Assembly: GCF_020991365.1 (NCBI RefSeq)
Contig: NZ_JAJLRA010000015.1
Location: 1 to 64,000 of the forward strand
Origin: Streptacidiphilus sp. ASG 303
GTDB lineage: Bacteria; Actinomycetota; Actinomycetes; Streptomycetales; Streptomycetaceae
Direction of reading: 5' to 3'
DNA: 64,000 nt
Numbering within the stretch: the stretch's first letter is position 1; each line of letters begins with the position of its first letter. The notes under the pieces were generated by a model. That model did not search any database. It saw only the letters and a program-made list of their open reading frames with translations, and was not told the DNA's origin. The translations under genes and the position numbers were made by a program. Positions 20,207 to 27,661 of this stretch are shown here, piece after piece.

Positions 20207-20857
20207 TCACCGGCCTGCCACGGTCAGCGCGTCCGGGTCGGCGGGCGGCGCACCGTGCTTCCCCTTCCCCGCCGCGCCCTTCCCCGCCGCGCCCTTCCCC
20301 GGCGTACCCTTCCCCGGCGCCGCGGAGCGCCGGAACAGGCCCAGCAGCTCGCCCGCCGGGTACGGCCGGTGCGCCGCCACGCCCAGCGGCGCCGGCGCCA
20401 GCGGGATCAGCAGGTCCGCGCCGCCGGGCCGCAGCGGGTGCAGCCACAGCGCGGTGGTGTACAGCGCCGGCACCGACAGCAGCCGCGGCTCGTACGGGCC
20501 CGCGGGCCCCGCGGCGCGCCCGGCCTGCCTCAGGGCCCGGAGCGTCGCCTCCAGATAGGGGCCCTCGGCGAAGTGCGAGAACGCGTGGCCGTCCCGCGTC
20601 TCCAGGGTCTCCGCCGCGGCGACCACCTCCTCCCCGCACCGGATCAGGAACCGCCAGCCGGTGCGGGGCGCCGCATCCAGCGGGGTGCCCGGCCGCAGCA
20701 GGTGCACGGGCAGGGGGTGGGCGGGCACCGGTGGACGGGCGGCGTCCGGCGAGCGCAGGCCGGGCGCGGTGACGTGGCGCACCGCGGTGGGCGACGCGAG
20801 GGCGGTGAGGACGGAGCGCAGGGCTCCGTCGGGCGGCGCGGTGAGTTGCAGGGTCAT
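20207..20857 (-). CDS. Conserved hypothetical protein
   Basis: 216 residues, not recognised. It begins MTLQLTAPPDGALRSVLTAL, has a mixed alpha/beta pattern with WRFLIRCGEEVVAAAETLET and AFSHFAEGPYLEATLRALR in the middle, and ends in a Lys/Gly/Ala-rich tail with repeated PGKGAAGKG units encoded by 15-base repeats at about 20260-20330. No signal peptide or membrane helix is seen. The ATG at 20857 has GGAGAGG about 8 bases upstream. The composition resembles proteins that are widespread but uncharacterised in Streptomyces. Confidence 0.7.
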   Translation of the reverse strand: MTLQLTAPPDGALRSVLTALASPTAVRHVTAPGLRSPDAARPPVPAHPLPVHLLRPGTPLDAAPRTGWRFLIRCGEEVVAAAETLETRDGHAFSHFAEGPYLEATLRALRQAGRAAGPAGPYEPRLLSVPALYTTALWLHPLRPGGADLLIPLAPAPLGVAAHRPYPAGELLGLFRRSAAPGKGTPGKGAAGKGAAGKGKHGAPPADPDALTVAGR

Positions 20858-21212
20858 GGCGGGTCGCCTCTCCGGTAGAGATCGGCGTGCAGGCGCTGGG
20901 CGGTTCGGCGTGCGGTGCCGGCGGGGCTGCGGGCACGCGGGCGGCGGCGGGTGGGGCCTCCGGGCGGGCCGGCGGACCGGGCGCGGGCGGTGACTGCCGA
21001 CTGTGACTCTTGTATGGCGCCCGGCGGCGCCGCGCAAGGGGACCTCCCCCCGCGGGCGCCCCTCCGGCGCGTGATCCCGGGCACGCGCCGCCGGTCCGTG
21101 GTGTGAGCGGCGCGCGGGCGGAAAGGCGTCCCGCCGCAGATGAAGGGCCGGGCTATCGATCACCCCGTCGGGGCATGATGCAGGCACGGTGCACCGAGGA
21201 GGGATGGCGCCC
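20858..21212. other. Divergent promoter region, no gene seen
   Basis: 355 bases between divergent genes. No clear -35/-10 pair or operator could be assigned. Frames crossing it do not look like proteins. Confidence 0.4.
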
Positions 21213-22718
21213 ATGGGCGAGAAGGTCGCGGCCGCTGGTTCCGACCTGTCCGACCGGCAGCTCTACCGCAGGAAGCTCAGGACGTGCCTGGAGGCACTGG
21301 AGCGCATGCTGCGGGAGAAGCGGTTCGACCGCCCGAGGGCGGTGATGGGCCTGGAGATCGAGCTGAACCTCGCCGACGAGCAGGGCCTGCCGGTCATGCG
21401 GAACGAGCAGGTGCTGAAGGCGATCGCCAGCCCGGACTTCCAGACCGAGCTGGGGCAGTTCAACATCGAGGTGAACATCGCCCCGCACCGGCTCGGCGGC
21501 CGGGTCTTCGAGGAACTGCGCGAGGAGATCGACACCGGTCTGCGCTACGCGGACCGCAAGGCGTCCGAGGTCGGCGCGCGGATCGTGATGGTGGGCGTGC
21601 TGCCCACCCTCACCAATGACCACGCCGTGCTCGACAACATGTCGCGCAACGACCGGTACAGCCTGCTGAACGACCAGATCCTCGCCGCCCGCGGGGAGGA
21701 CATCGCCCTCGACATCGACGGCGTGGAGCGGCTGGAGGTGGAGTCCGCGTCCATCGTCGCCGAGGCCGCCTGCACCTCCCTGCAGCTGCACCTCCAGGTC
21801 ACCCCGGAGCGGTTCCCCGCCGTGTGGAACGCCGCCCAGGCGCTGGCCGGGGCCCAGGTCGCGGTGGGCGCCAACTCGCCGTTCCTCTTCGGCCGCGAGC
21901 TGTGGCGCGAGACCCGCCCGGTCCTCTTCGAGCAGGCCTGCGACACCCGCCCCGAGGAGCTCAAGGCCCAGGGGGTGCGGCCGATCACCTGGTTCGGCGA
22001 GCGGTGGGTGGAGTCGCCGCTGGAGCTCTTCGAGGAGAACGTCCGGTACTTCCCCTCGCTGCTGCCGATCTGCGACGACGAGGACCCGGCGAAGGTGCTC
22101 GCCGACGGCGGCGTGCCCCGGCTCTCCGAGCTGCGGCTGCACAACGGCACCATCTACCGCTGGAACCGCCCGGTCTACGACGTCGCCGACGGCGTCCCGC
22201 ACCTGCGGGTCGAGAACCGCGTCCTGCCGGCCGGCCCCACGGTCGCCGACACCCTGGCCAACACCGCCTTCTACTACGGCCTGGTGCGCTCGCTCGCCGA
22301 GCAGCAGCGGCCGGTGTGGACGCGGCTGCCCTTCGCGCTGGCGTCGGAGAACTTCCACGCCGCCGCCCGCGCCGGCATCGACGCCGTCCTGCACTGGCCG
22401 CGCCAGGGCCGGGCCGGGCGCGGCGGGCCGCCGGTCCGGGTGCCCGCCGTGGAGCTGGTCCTGGAGGAGCTGCTGCCGCTGGCCGCGCAGGGCCTGGACG
22501 CCTGGGGCGTGGAGGCCGCCGACCGCGACCGCTACCTCGGGATCATCGAGGCCCGCTGCCGCCGGCGCACCAACGGCGCCTCCTGGCAGAGCGCCACCTT
22601 CCACCACTTCCGGGACCGCTACGGCCAGGACCGGGCGACCGCGCTCGCGTCCATGACCCGGCGGTACATGGAGTACATGCGCGGCGGGGAGCCGGTCCAC
22701 ACCTGGCCGGTGGGCTGA
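21213..22718 (+). CDS. Glutamate-cysteine ligase (GCS2) family protein
   Basis: 501 residues. It carries the GCS2 core: VMGLEIELNLADEQGLP, FQTELGQFNIEVNIAPHR, DQILAARGEDIALDIDGVE, CTSLQLHLQVTPERF, VAVGANSPFLFGRELWRE and LRVENRVLPAGPT. The family ligates glutamate, or another acidic substrate, to an amine using ATP. Actinobacteria make mycothiol and ergothioneine rather than glutathione, so the true substrate is uncertain. The ATG at 21213 follows GAGGAGGG by 9 bases; a start at 21204 would sit on the ribosome site. It is a monocistronic gene followed by a hairpin. Confidence 0.85.
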   Translation: MGEKVAAAGSDLSDRQLYRRKLRTCLEALERMLREKRFDRPRAVMGLEIELNLADEQGLPVMRNEQVLKAIASPDFQTELGQFNIEVNIAPHRLGGRVFEELREEIDTGLRYADRKASEVGARIVMVGVLPTLTNDHAVLDNMSRNDRYSLLNDQILAARGEDIALDIDGVERLEVESASIVAEAACTSLQLHLQVTPERFPAVWNAAQALAGAQVAVGANSPFLFGRELWRETRPVLFEQACDTRPEELKAQGVRPITWFGERWVESPLELFEENVRYFPSLLPICDDEDPAKVLADGGVPRLSELRLHNGTIYRWNRPVYDVADGVPHLRVENRVLPAGPTVADTLANTAFYYGLVRSLAEQQRPVWTRLPFALASENFHAAARAGIDAVLHWPRQGRAGRGGPPVRVPAVELVLEELLPLAAQGLDAWGVEAADRDRYLGIIEARCRRRTNGASWQSATFHHFRDRYGQDRATALASMTRRYMEYMRGGEPVHTWPVG

Positions 22719-22736
22719 GGGGCGGCCGGCCCGGGG

Positions 22737-22777
22737 CGACGGGGCCGGGGCCGGGCGGCGCCCGCCCGGCCCCGTCG
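22737..22777 (+). terminator. Terminator after the GCS2 gene
   Basis: 10-bp perfect stem CGACGGGGCC / GGCCCCGTCG with a GC-rich loop that can itself pair. Confidence 0.7.
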
Positions 22778-22865
22778 TGGCCGGGGTGAACCCGCCGCGC
22801 ACGGCGTGCGTGAACGGCTGTGGAATGATGATCCGCCCGGCCCTTCGCGCGTGTGGGAGCCCCCT

Positions 22866-23654
22866 TTGACCACCACCGAGAACCCCGCGCACGCCCCCGC
22901 GGTACCCCGGCGCCTGCTCGGCCAGGAGACGGTCATCGTCCTGGCCCTGTCGCTGGGCGCCAGCGGGCTGAGCGCGCTGATCCACTTCGTCGGCTCGCTC
23001 ACCAGCCCCGCCGCCCTCAAGCAGCAGACCGCCACCCTCAACGGCTCCCTGGCCCCCGGCCGGCCCTGGCTCGACCTCGCCTGGCAGCTCTTCGACGTCG
23101 CCACCGCCCTGGTGCCGGTCGCCCTGGTCGCCCACCTGCTGCTCCGCGAGGGCTCCTCGGTCCGGGCGGTCGGCTTCGACCTCACCCGCCGCCGCTCCGA
23201 CCTGGCCCGGGGCGCCGTGGTGGCCGCCGCCATCGGCGGCTCCGGCCTCGCCCTCTACCTCGGCGCGCGGGCGGCCGGCGCCAACCTCACCGTCGTGCCC
23301 TCCTCGCTGCCCGACGTGTGGTGGCGCATCCCCGTCCTGGTCGCCTCCGCCTGGCAGAACGCCGTGGTGGAGGAGGTCATCGTCGTCGGCTACCTGCTGC
23401 GGCGCCTCTCCCAGCTGGAGTGGTCCTGGCCGGCGGCGCTGGCGGCCAGCGCGCTGCTGCGCGGCTCGTACCACCTCTACCAGGGCGTCGGCGGCTTCGC
23501 CGGCAACGTGGTGATGGGCGTGGTCTTCTGCCTGCTGTACCGCCGCTGGGGGCGGGTCGGGCCGCTGGTCGCCGCGCACGGCCTGATCGACACGGTGGCG
23601 TTCGTCGGCTACGCGCTGCTCGCCGGGCACGTCGGCTGGCTGCCGACGGGCTGA
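22866..23654 (+). CDS. CPBP family intramembrane metalloprotease
   Basis: About 262 residues with some six to seven membrane helices. The CAAX-protease/bacteriocin-processing motifs are present: the EE pair in AVVEEVIVVGYLLRRL, the histidine in RGSYHLYQG, and the third motif around VAAHGLIDT. The start is uncertain. TTG 22866 follows GGGAG at good spacing; GTG 22851 (15 bases upstream) lacks a ribosome site; GTG 22806 is weaker still. A TGGAAT box at about 22821 may be a -10 element. Members process prenylated or peptide substrates, or act in bacteriocin immunity; the substrate here is unknown. Confidence 0.82.
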   Translation: MTTTENPAHAPAVPRRLLGQETVIVLALSLGASGLSALIHFVGSLTSPAALKQQTATLNGSLAPGRPWLDLAWQLFDVATALVPVALVAHLLLREGSSVRAVGFDLTRRRSDLARGAVVAAAIGGSGLALYLGARAAGANLTVVPSSLPDVWWRIPVLVASAWQNAVVEEVIVVGYLLRRLSQLEWSWPAALAASALLRGSYHLYQGVGGFAGNVVMGVVFCLLYRRWGRVGPLVAAHGLIDTVAFVGYALLAGHVGWLPTG

Positions 23655-23782
23655 CCGTCCGGTCCGCCGCCCCGGCGGTGCCCGATCCCCGACCCCCGGG
23701 GGCCGGGGCCGGGGCGTAGGGTCGCGGACGGAGGGCGCCCGGCGGGCGGGCGGCCGGAGGCGGCGGAGGACGGGGAGCGGAC

Positions 23783-25255
23783 GTGACGGAGCCTCAGGAG
23801 GAGCGCCGGCAGGCGCAGGCGATGCTCGGCGAGGCGTGGACGCTGCTGGGCGGCGACCCCGCCGCACCGTACCGGGTCCGCTGGACCGGGCCGGAGGGCC
23901 TGCTGCCGGCCCGCCTCCCGCTCGCCGCCCTCGCGGGCGCCGCCGTCGGCGCGGCGGCCCTCGCCGCGGCCGAGCTGGCCGCCCTGCGCACCGGCGCCGC
24001 CGGGCCCCCGGCGGTCACCGTCGACTCCGCCGCCGTCGCCACCGCCTTCGCCGGCGAGAGGCACCTGCGCCGCGACGGGGAGCCCTGGCACGCCTGGGCC
24101 CCGCTCTCCCGGTTCTGGCCGGCCGCGGACGGCTGGGTCCGCACCCACGCCAACTACCCCCACCACCGCGAGCGGCTCCTCGCGGCCCTCGGCGTCCCCG
24201 ACTCCGCCGCCGACCCCGCCGCCGCGGTCGCCGCCGCCGTCGCCGGGCGGCCCGCCGAGGAGACCGCCCGGCTCGTCACGGACGCGGGCGGCCTCGCCGT
24301 CGCCGTCCGCACCCCGCAGGAGTGGGCCGCCCACCCGCAGGGCGCTGCGGCCGCCGCCCTGCCGCTGCTGACCCTGGAGCGGACCGGCGCCGCCCCCGCC
24401 GCCCGCCCCGGTCCGCCGGCCGCGGCCGACGGCCCCCTGCCGTCCGGCGACGGCCCGCTGCTGCCCGCCGCCGGCCTGCGGGTTCTCGACCTCACCCGGG
24501 TGATCGCCGGACCGGTCGGCACCCGCACCCTCGGCCTGCTCGGCGCCGACGTGCTGCGGATCGACAGCCCCCGGCTGCCGGAGATCCCCGAGCAGCACCT
24601 GGAGACCGGCTTCGGCAAGCGGTCCGCCCTCCTCGACCTCGACCGGCGGACCGACCGCGACCGCTTCGAGGAGCTGCTCGGCGGCGCCGACGCGGTCGTC
24701 ACCGGCTACCGGCCCGGAGCCCTGGACCGCCACGGCCTGTCCCCCGAGGCCCTCCTGGAGCGCCGCCCCGGCCTGACCGTCGCCACCGTCGACGCCTGGG
24801 GCCCGGTGGGGCCGTGGGTCGGGCGGCGGGGATTCGACAGCCTCGTCCAGGCCGCGAGCGGCATCGCCCACCTGCACGCCGCCGCCGACGGCACCCCCGG
24901 CGCCCTGCCCGTGCAGGGGCTGGACCACGCCACCGGCTACCTGCTGGCCGCCGCCGTCCTGCGCGCCCGGGCGGACGCCGCCGTTGACGGGGGAGGGCGC
25001 GTCGCCCGCCTCTCCCTCGCCCGGACCGCCGCCTGGCTGCTGCGGCAGCCGCGCCCGGAGCCGTCCTCCGCTCCGGCCCCCGCGGCATCCGCCGCCGACG
25101 CCGCGGAGGCGGCCGCGGCGCCGTACCTCGCCGAGGCCGACACCCCGATGGGCCGCGTCCGCCACGCCCTGCCGCCGGTGCACCTCGACGGCGGTCCCCG
25201 CGACTGGCGGCGCCCGGTCGGCCCCTGGGGAGCCGACCCGGCCGCCTGGGCGTGA
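23783..25255 (+). CDS. CoA-transferase family III (CaiB/BaiF) protein
   Basis: 490 residues. Family III CoA transferases move CoA between carboxylic acids. The core begins at LRVLDLTRVIAGPVGTRTLG and LLGADVLRIDSP (about residue 233 onward), followed by GADAVVTGYRPGALDRHGLS. An N-terminal half of about 230 residues (with WHAWAPLSRFW) is a second, weaker CaiB-like lobe. The usual active-site region (NRNK.S) reads TGFGKRSALLDLD, so whether the catalytic aspartate is conserved needs an alignment. The GTG start follows GGGAGCGG by 6 bases. No metabolic neighbours indicate the substrate. Confidence 0.8.
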   Translation: MTEPQEERRQAQAMLGEAWTLLGGDPAAPYRVRWTGPEGLLPARLPLAALAGAAVGAAALAAAELAALRTGAAGPPAVTVDSAAVATAFAGERHLRRDGEPWHAWAPLSRFWPAADGWVRTHANYPHHRERLLAALGVPDSAADPAAAVAAAVAGRPAEETARLVTDAGGLAVAVRTPQEWAAHPQGAAAAALPLLTLERTGAAPAARPGPPAAADGPLPSGDGPLLPAAGLRVLDLTRVIAGPVGTRTLGLLGADVLRIDSPRLPEIPEQHLETGFGKRSALLDLDRRTDRDRFEELLGGADAVVTGYRPGALDRHGLSPEALLERRPGLTVATVDAWGPVGPWVGRRGFDSLVQAASGIAHLHAAADGTPGALPVQGLDHATGYLLAAAVLRARADAAVDGGGRVARLSLARTAAWLLRQPRPEPSSAPAPAASAADAAEAAAAPYLAEADTPMGRVRHALPPVHLDGGPRDWRRPVGPWGADPAAWA

Positions 25256-25309
25256 CACCGGACCCGGGGCGTCCGCCCGGCCCGGCGGGCTCCCCGGGGC
25301 CGCACCCCG

Positions 25310-25328
25310 CCGCAGGCCCGTCCTGCGG
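25310..25328. terminator. Short hairpin between convergent CoA-transferase and PhzF genes
   Basis: CCGCAGG-CCCGT-CCTGCGG, 7-bp stem, located between two convergent stop codons. Confidence 0.45.
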
Positions 25329-25342
25329 GCCGGCGGTCCCGC

Positions 25343-26176
25343 TCAGACCCGGAGGACGCCGTCCAGGACGGTGACCGCGTGCCCGGACAGCAGGACGCGG
25401 TCGCCGCGCAGCCGGGTGCGGACCACGCCCGAGCGCGGGGACACCTGCAGGCCGGTCAGGTCGCTGCGGCCCAGCCGGGCCGACCACAGCGGTGCCAGCG
25501 CGGTGTGGGCGCTGCCCGTCACCGGGTCCTCCGGAACGCCCACGGCCGGGCCGAAGAACCGCGAGACGAAGTCGTGGGCCGCCGCCGGGTCCTCCGCCGC
25601 CGCGGTGACGACGACGCCCCGGGTCTCCAGGCGGGCGACGGCGGCCAGGTCGGGCTCCAGGGCGCGCACCGTCCGCTCGTCGGCGACCTCCACCAGCAGG
25701 TCGCCGAGGGGCCCGGTGTCGTAGGCGGCCGTCACCGCCGCCCCGAGGGCCTCCGCGGTCCCCGCGGGCACGGGGACGGGCACGACGGGGGAGGCGGGGA
25801 AGTCCAGGGTGAGCCCGCCGTCCGGTGCGGCCCGGGCGGTGAGCACGCCGCTGCGGGTGGCGAACCGGACGCCGCCCCCCGCGGCCTCCCCGCTCTCCCG
25901 GAGGAGCCCGTCGGACCGCAGGGCGTGCGCGGTGGCGAGGGTCGCGTGCCCGCACAGGTCGACCTCCACCGCCGGGGTGAACCAGCGCAGCCCCCAGTCG
26001 GCGTCTCCGCCGGGCGGCAGCGGACGGGCGAAGGCCGTCTCGGAGAGGTTGAGTTCGGCGGCGACCTGCCGCATGCGGGCGTCGTCCGGCCAGGTGTCCC
26101 CGTCGAGGAGGCAGACGCCGGCCGGGTTGCCGGAGAAGGGCCGGTCGGTGAAGGCGTCGATGATCCTGATGCGCAT
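25343..26176 (-). CDS. PhzF family isomerase/epimerase
   Basis: 277 residues of the diaminopimelate-epimerase fold. It shows IRIIDAFTDRPFSGNPAGVC, the likely catalytic glutamate in LNLSETAF (Glu46), WFTPAVEVDLCGHATLATAH and the C-terminal EDPVTGSAHTALAPLW. PhzF proteins isomerise small substrates, and most genomic members have no assigned reaction. The ATG at 26176 is preferred; it follows TACCCT by six bases with no ribosome site, so the mRNA is probably leaderless. The frame extends 17 codons further upstream without a convincing N-terminus. Confidence 0.88.
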   Translation of the reverse strand: MRIRIIDAFTDRPFSGNPAGVCLLDGDTWPDDARMRQVAAELNLSETAFARPLPPGGDADWGLRWFTPAVEVDLCGHATLATAHALRSDGLLRESGEAAGGGVRFATRSGVLTARAAPDGGLTLDFPASPVVPVPVPAGTAEALGAAVTAAYDTGPLGDLLVEVADERTVRALEPDLAAVARLETRGVVVTAAAEDPAAAHDFVSRFFGPAVGVPEDPVTGSAHTALAPLWSARLGRSDLTGLQVSPRSGVVRTRLRGDRVLLSGHAVTVLDGVLRV

Positions 26177-26182
26177 GGGCCG

Positions 26183-26188
26183 AGGGTA
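26183..26188 (-). promoter_or_regulatory. -10 element of leaderless phzF-like promoter
   Basis: On the minus strand TACCCT ends six bases before the ATG. Confidence 0.5.
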
Positions 26189-26282
26189 GGCGCCCGGCGC
26201 CGGGCCCCACCACGGCCGATCCACCACCGGTGGCCTGCCGCGCAGCGGACGGGGGGACGGGCCGTCCCCTCCGCCGACCCGA

Positions 26283-26358
<76 letters not shown>

Positions 26359-26429
26359 CCCCGGGCCGCGCCGCCGGTGCCGCCCGCGCGATCGGGGCGC
26401 CTTACTCTCTCCGACTCTACACTCGGTGT

Positions 26430-26447
26430 ATACATCTGATGTATGGT
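26430..26447 (+). promoter_or_regulatory. PadR-type operator overlapping a leaderless -10 box
   Basis: The perfect palindrome ATACATC-T-GATGTAT (26430-26444) overlaps TATGGT (26442-26447), which ends six bases before the ATG at 26454. ATGT/ACAT half-sites are typical of PadR regulators, so autorepression of the operon is likely. Confidence 0.72.
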
Positions 26448-26453
26448 CACCTC

Positions 26454-26978
26454 ATGAGTGTTCCCCTGACCCTCCTCGGGCTGCTGGAGCGAGAGCCCAG
26501 CCACGGCTACGACCTCAAACGCGACTACGACGCCTTCTTCGGCCGGGGCAAACCCCTGCCGTACGGCCAGGTCTACGCCACGCTCGGCCGGCTGGCGCGG
26601 GACGGCAAGGTCGTGGCCGGAGAGGCGGAGCCCGGCGACGGCCCCGAGCGCAAGCGCTACGTCATCACCGAGGCGGGCGTGACGGAGTTCGAGACCTGGC
26701 TCACCGAGCCGGTGGCGCCCGAACCCACCCTGCAGACGGTGCTGTTCACCAAGGTGGTGCTGGCCCTGATGCTCGGCCGCGACGCCGGGCAGTACCTCGA
26801 CACCCAGCGCGCCGCCCACATGCGGCGCATGCGCGAGCTGACCGAGCTGCGGCGCACGGGCGCGCTGGTCGACGCCCTGCTCGCCGACCACGGGCTGTTC
26901 CACCTGGAGGCCGACCTGCGCTGGATCGACCTGACCGCCGCCCGGCTGGACGCGCTCGCCGAGGCGGTGCGGCCGTGA
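26454..26978 (+). CDS. PadR family transcriptional regulator
   Basis: 174 residues. The N-terminal winged helix starts at VPLTLLGLLEREPSHGYDLK and includes the conserved GQVYATLGRLARDGKV and ERKRYVITEAG; the C-terminal half (about 95-174) is the Vir_act_alpha_C dimerisation helix region. It is the first gene of a regulator-ATPase-permease operon whose genes overlap by GTGA. The ATG at 26454 gives the standard PadR N-terminus; an ATG at 26439 lies inside the operator. It probably represses this operon and is released by the exported compound (inference from family). Confidence 0.9.
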   Translation: MSVPLTLLGLLEREPSHGYDLKRDYDAFFGRGKPLPYGQVYATLGRLARDGKVVAGEAEPGDGPERKRYVITEAGVTEFETWLTEPVAPEPTLQTVLFTKVVLALMLGRDAGQYLDTQRAAHMRRMRELTELRRTGALVDALLADHGLFHLEADLRWIDLTAARLDALAEAVRP

Positions 26979-27661
26979 CGCACCTCATCGAGGCCCGCGA
27001 CATCCACCTCGCCTTCGGCGAGACCCCCGCCCTGCGCGGCGCGAGCCTGGCGGCGGACGCCGGCGAGGTGCTCGCCGTCATGGGCCCCAGCGGCTCGGGC
27101 AAGTCGACGCTGCTGCACTGCCTGGCCGGCATCCTCACCCCCGACGCGGGCGAGGTCCGCTTCGACGGCGAACGCATCGACACCCTGGGCGAGGCGCAGC
27201 GCAGCGCCCTGCGGCGCGACCGCTTCGGCTTCGTCTTCCAGTTCGGCCAGCTCGTCCCCGAGCTGACGGCCGAGGAGAACGTCGCCCTGCCGCTCCTGCT
27301 GAACGGCACCCGCCGGACGGCCGCCCTGGCCGAGGCCCGGCCGTGGTTCGCCCGGCTCGGGCTGGACGGCCTGGAGCGGCGCCGCTCCGGCGAGCTGTCG
27401 GGCGGTCAGGCGCAGCGCGTCGCCCTCGCCCGCGGCCTGGTGGCACGCCCCCGGGTGCTCTTCGCCGACGAGCCGACCGGCGCGCTCGACTCGCTCACCG
27501 GCGAGCAGGTGATGGAGCTGATGGTCGGCGCCGCCCGCGAGCAGGGCACCACCGTCGTCCTGGTCACCCACGAGCCCCGGGTCGCGGCCTACGCCGACCG
27601 CGAGAGCGTCGTCCGGGACGGCCGGGCCACCTCGCTCTCCGCGGAAGGGGTCGCCCCGTGA
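26975..27661 (+). CDS. ABC transporter ATP-binding protein (MacB/LolD type)
   Basis: 228 residues. Walker A GPSGSGKST, Q-loop in FVFQFGQLVPELTAEENVAL, signature LSGGQAQRVALARG, Walker B VLFADEPTGALD and the switch histidine in LVTHEPR are all intact. The sequence is of the group that pairs with FtsX-like permeases to expel peptides, antibiotics or lipoproteins. The GTG start overlaps the padR stop by four bases (translational coupling). Confidence 0.92.
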   Translation: MTHLIEARDIHLAFGETPALRGASLAADAGEVLAVMGPSGSGKSTLLHCLAGILTPDAGEVRFDGERIDTLGEAQRSALRRDRFGFVFQFGQLVPELTAEENVALPLLLNGTRRTAALAEARPWFARLGLDGLERRRSGELSGGQAQRVALARGLVARPRVLFADEPTGALDSLTGEQVMELMVGAAREQGTTVVLVTHEPRVAAYADRESVVRDGRATSLSAEGVAP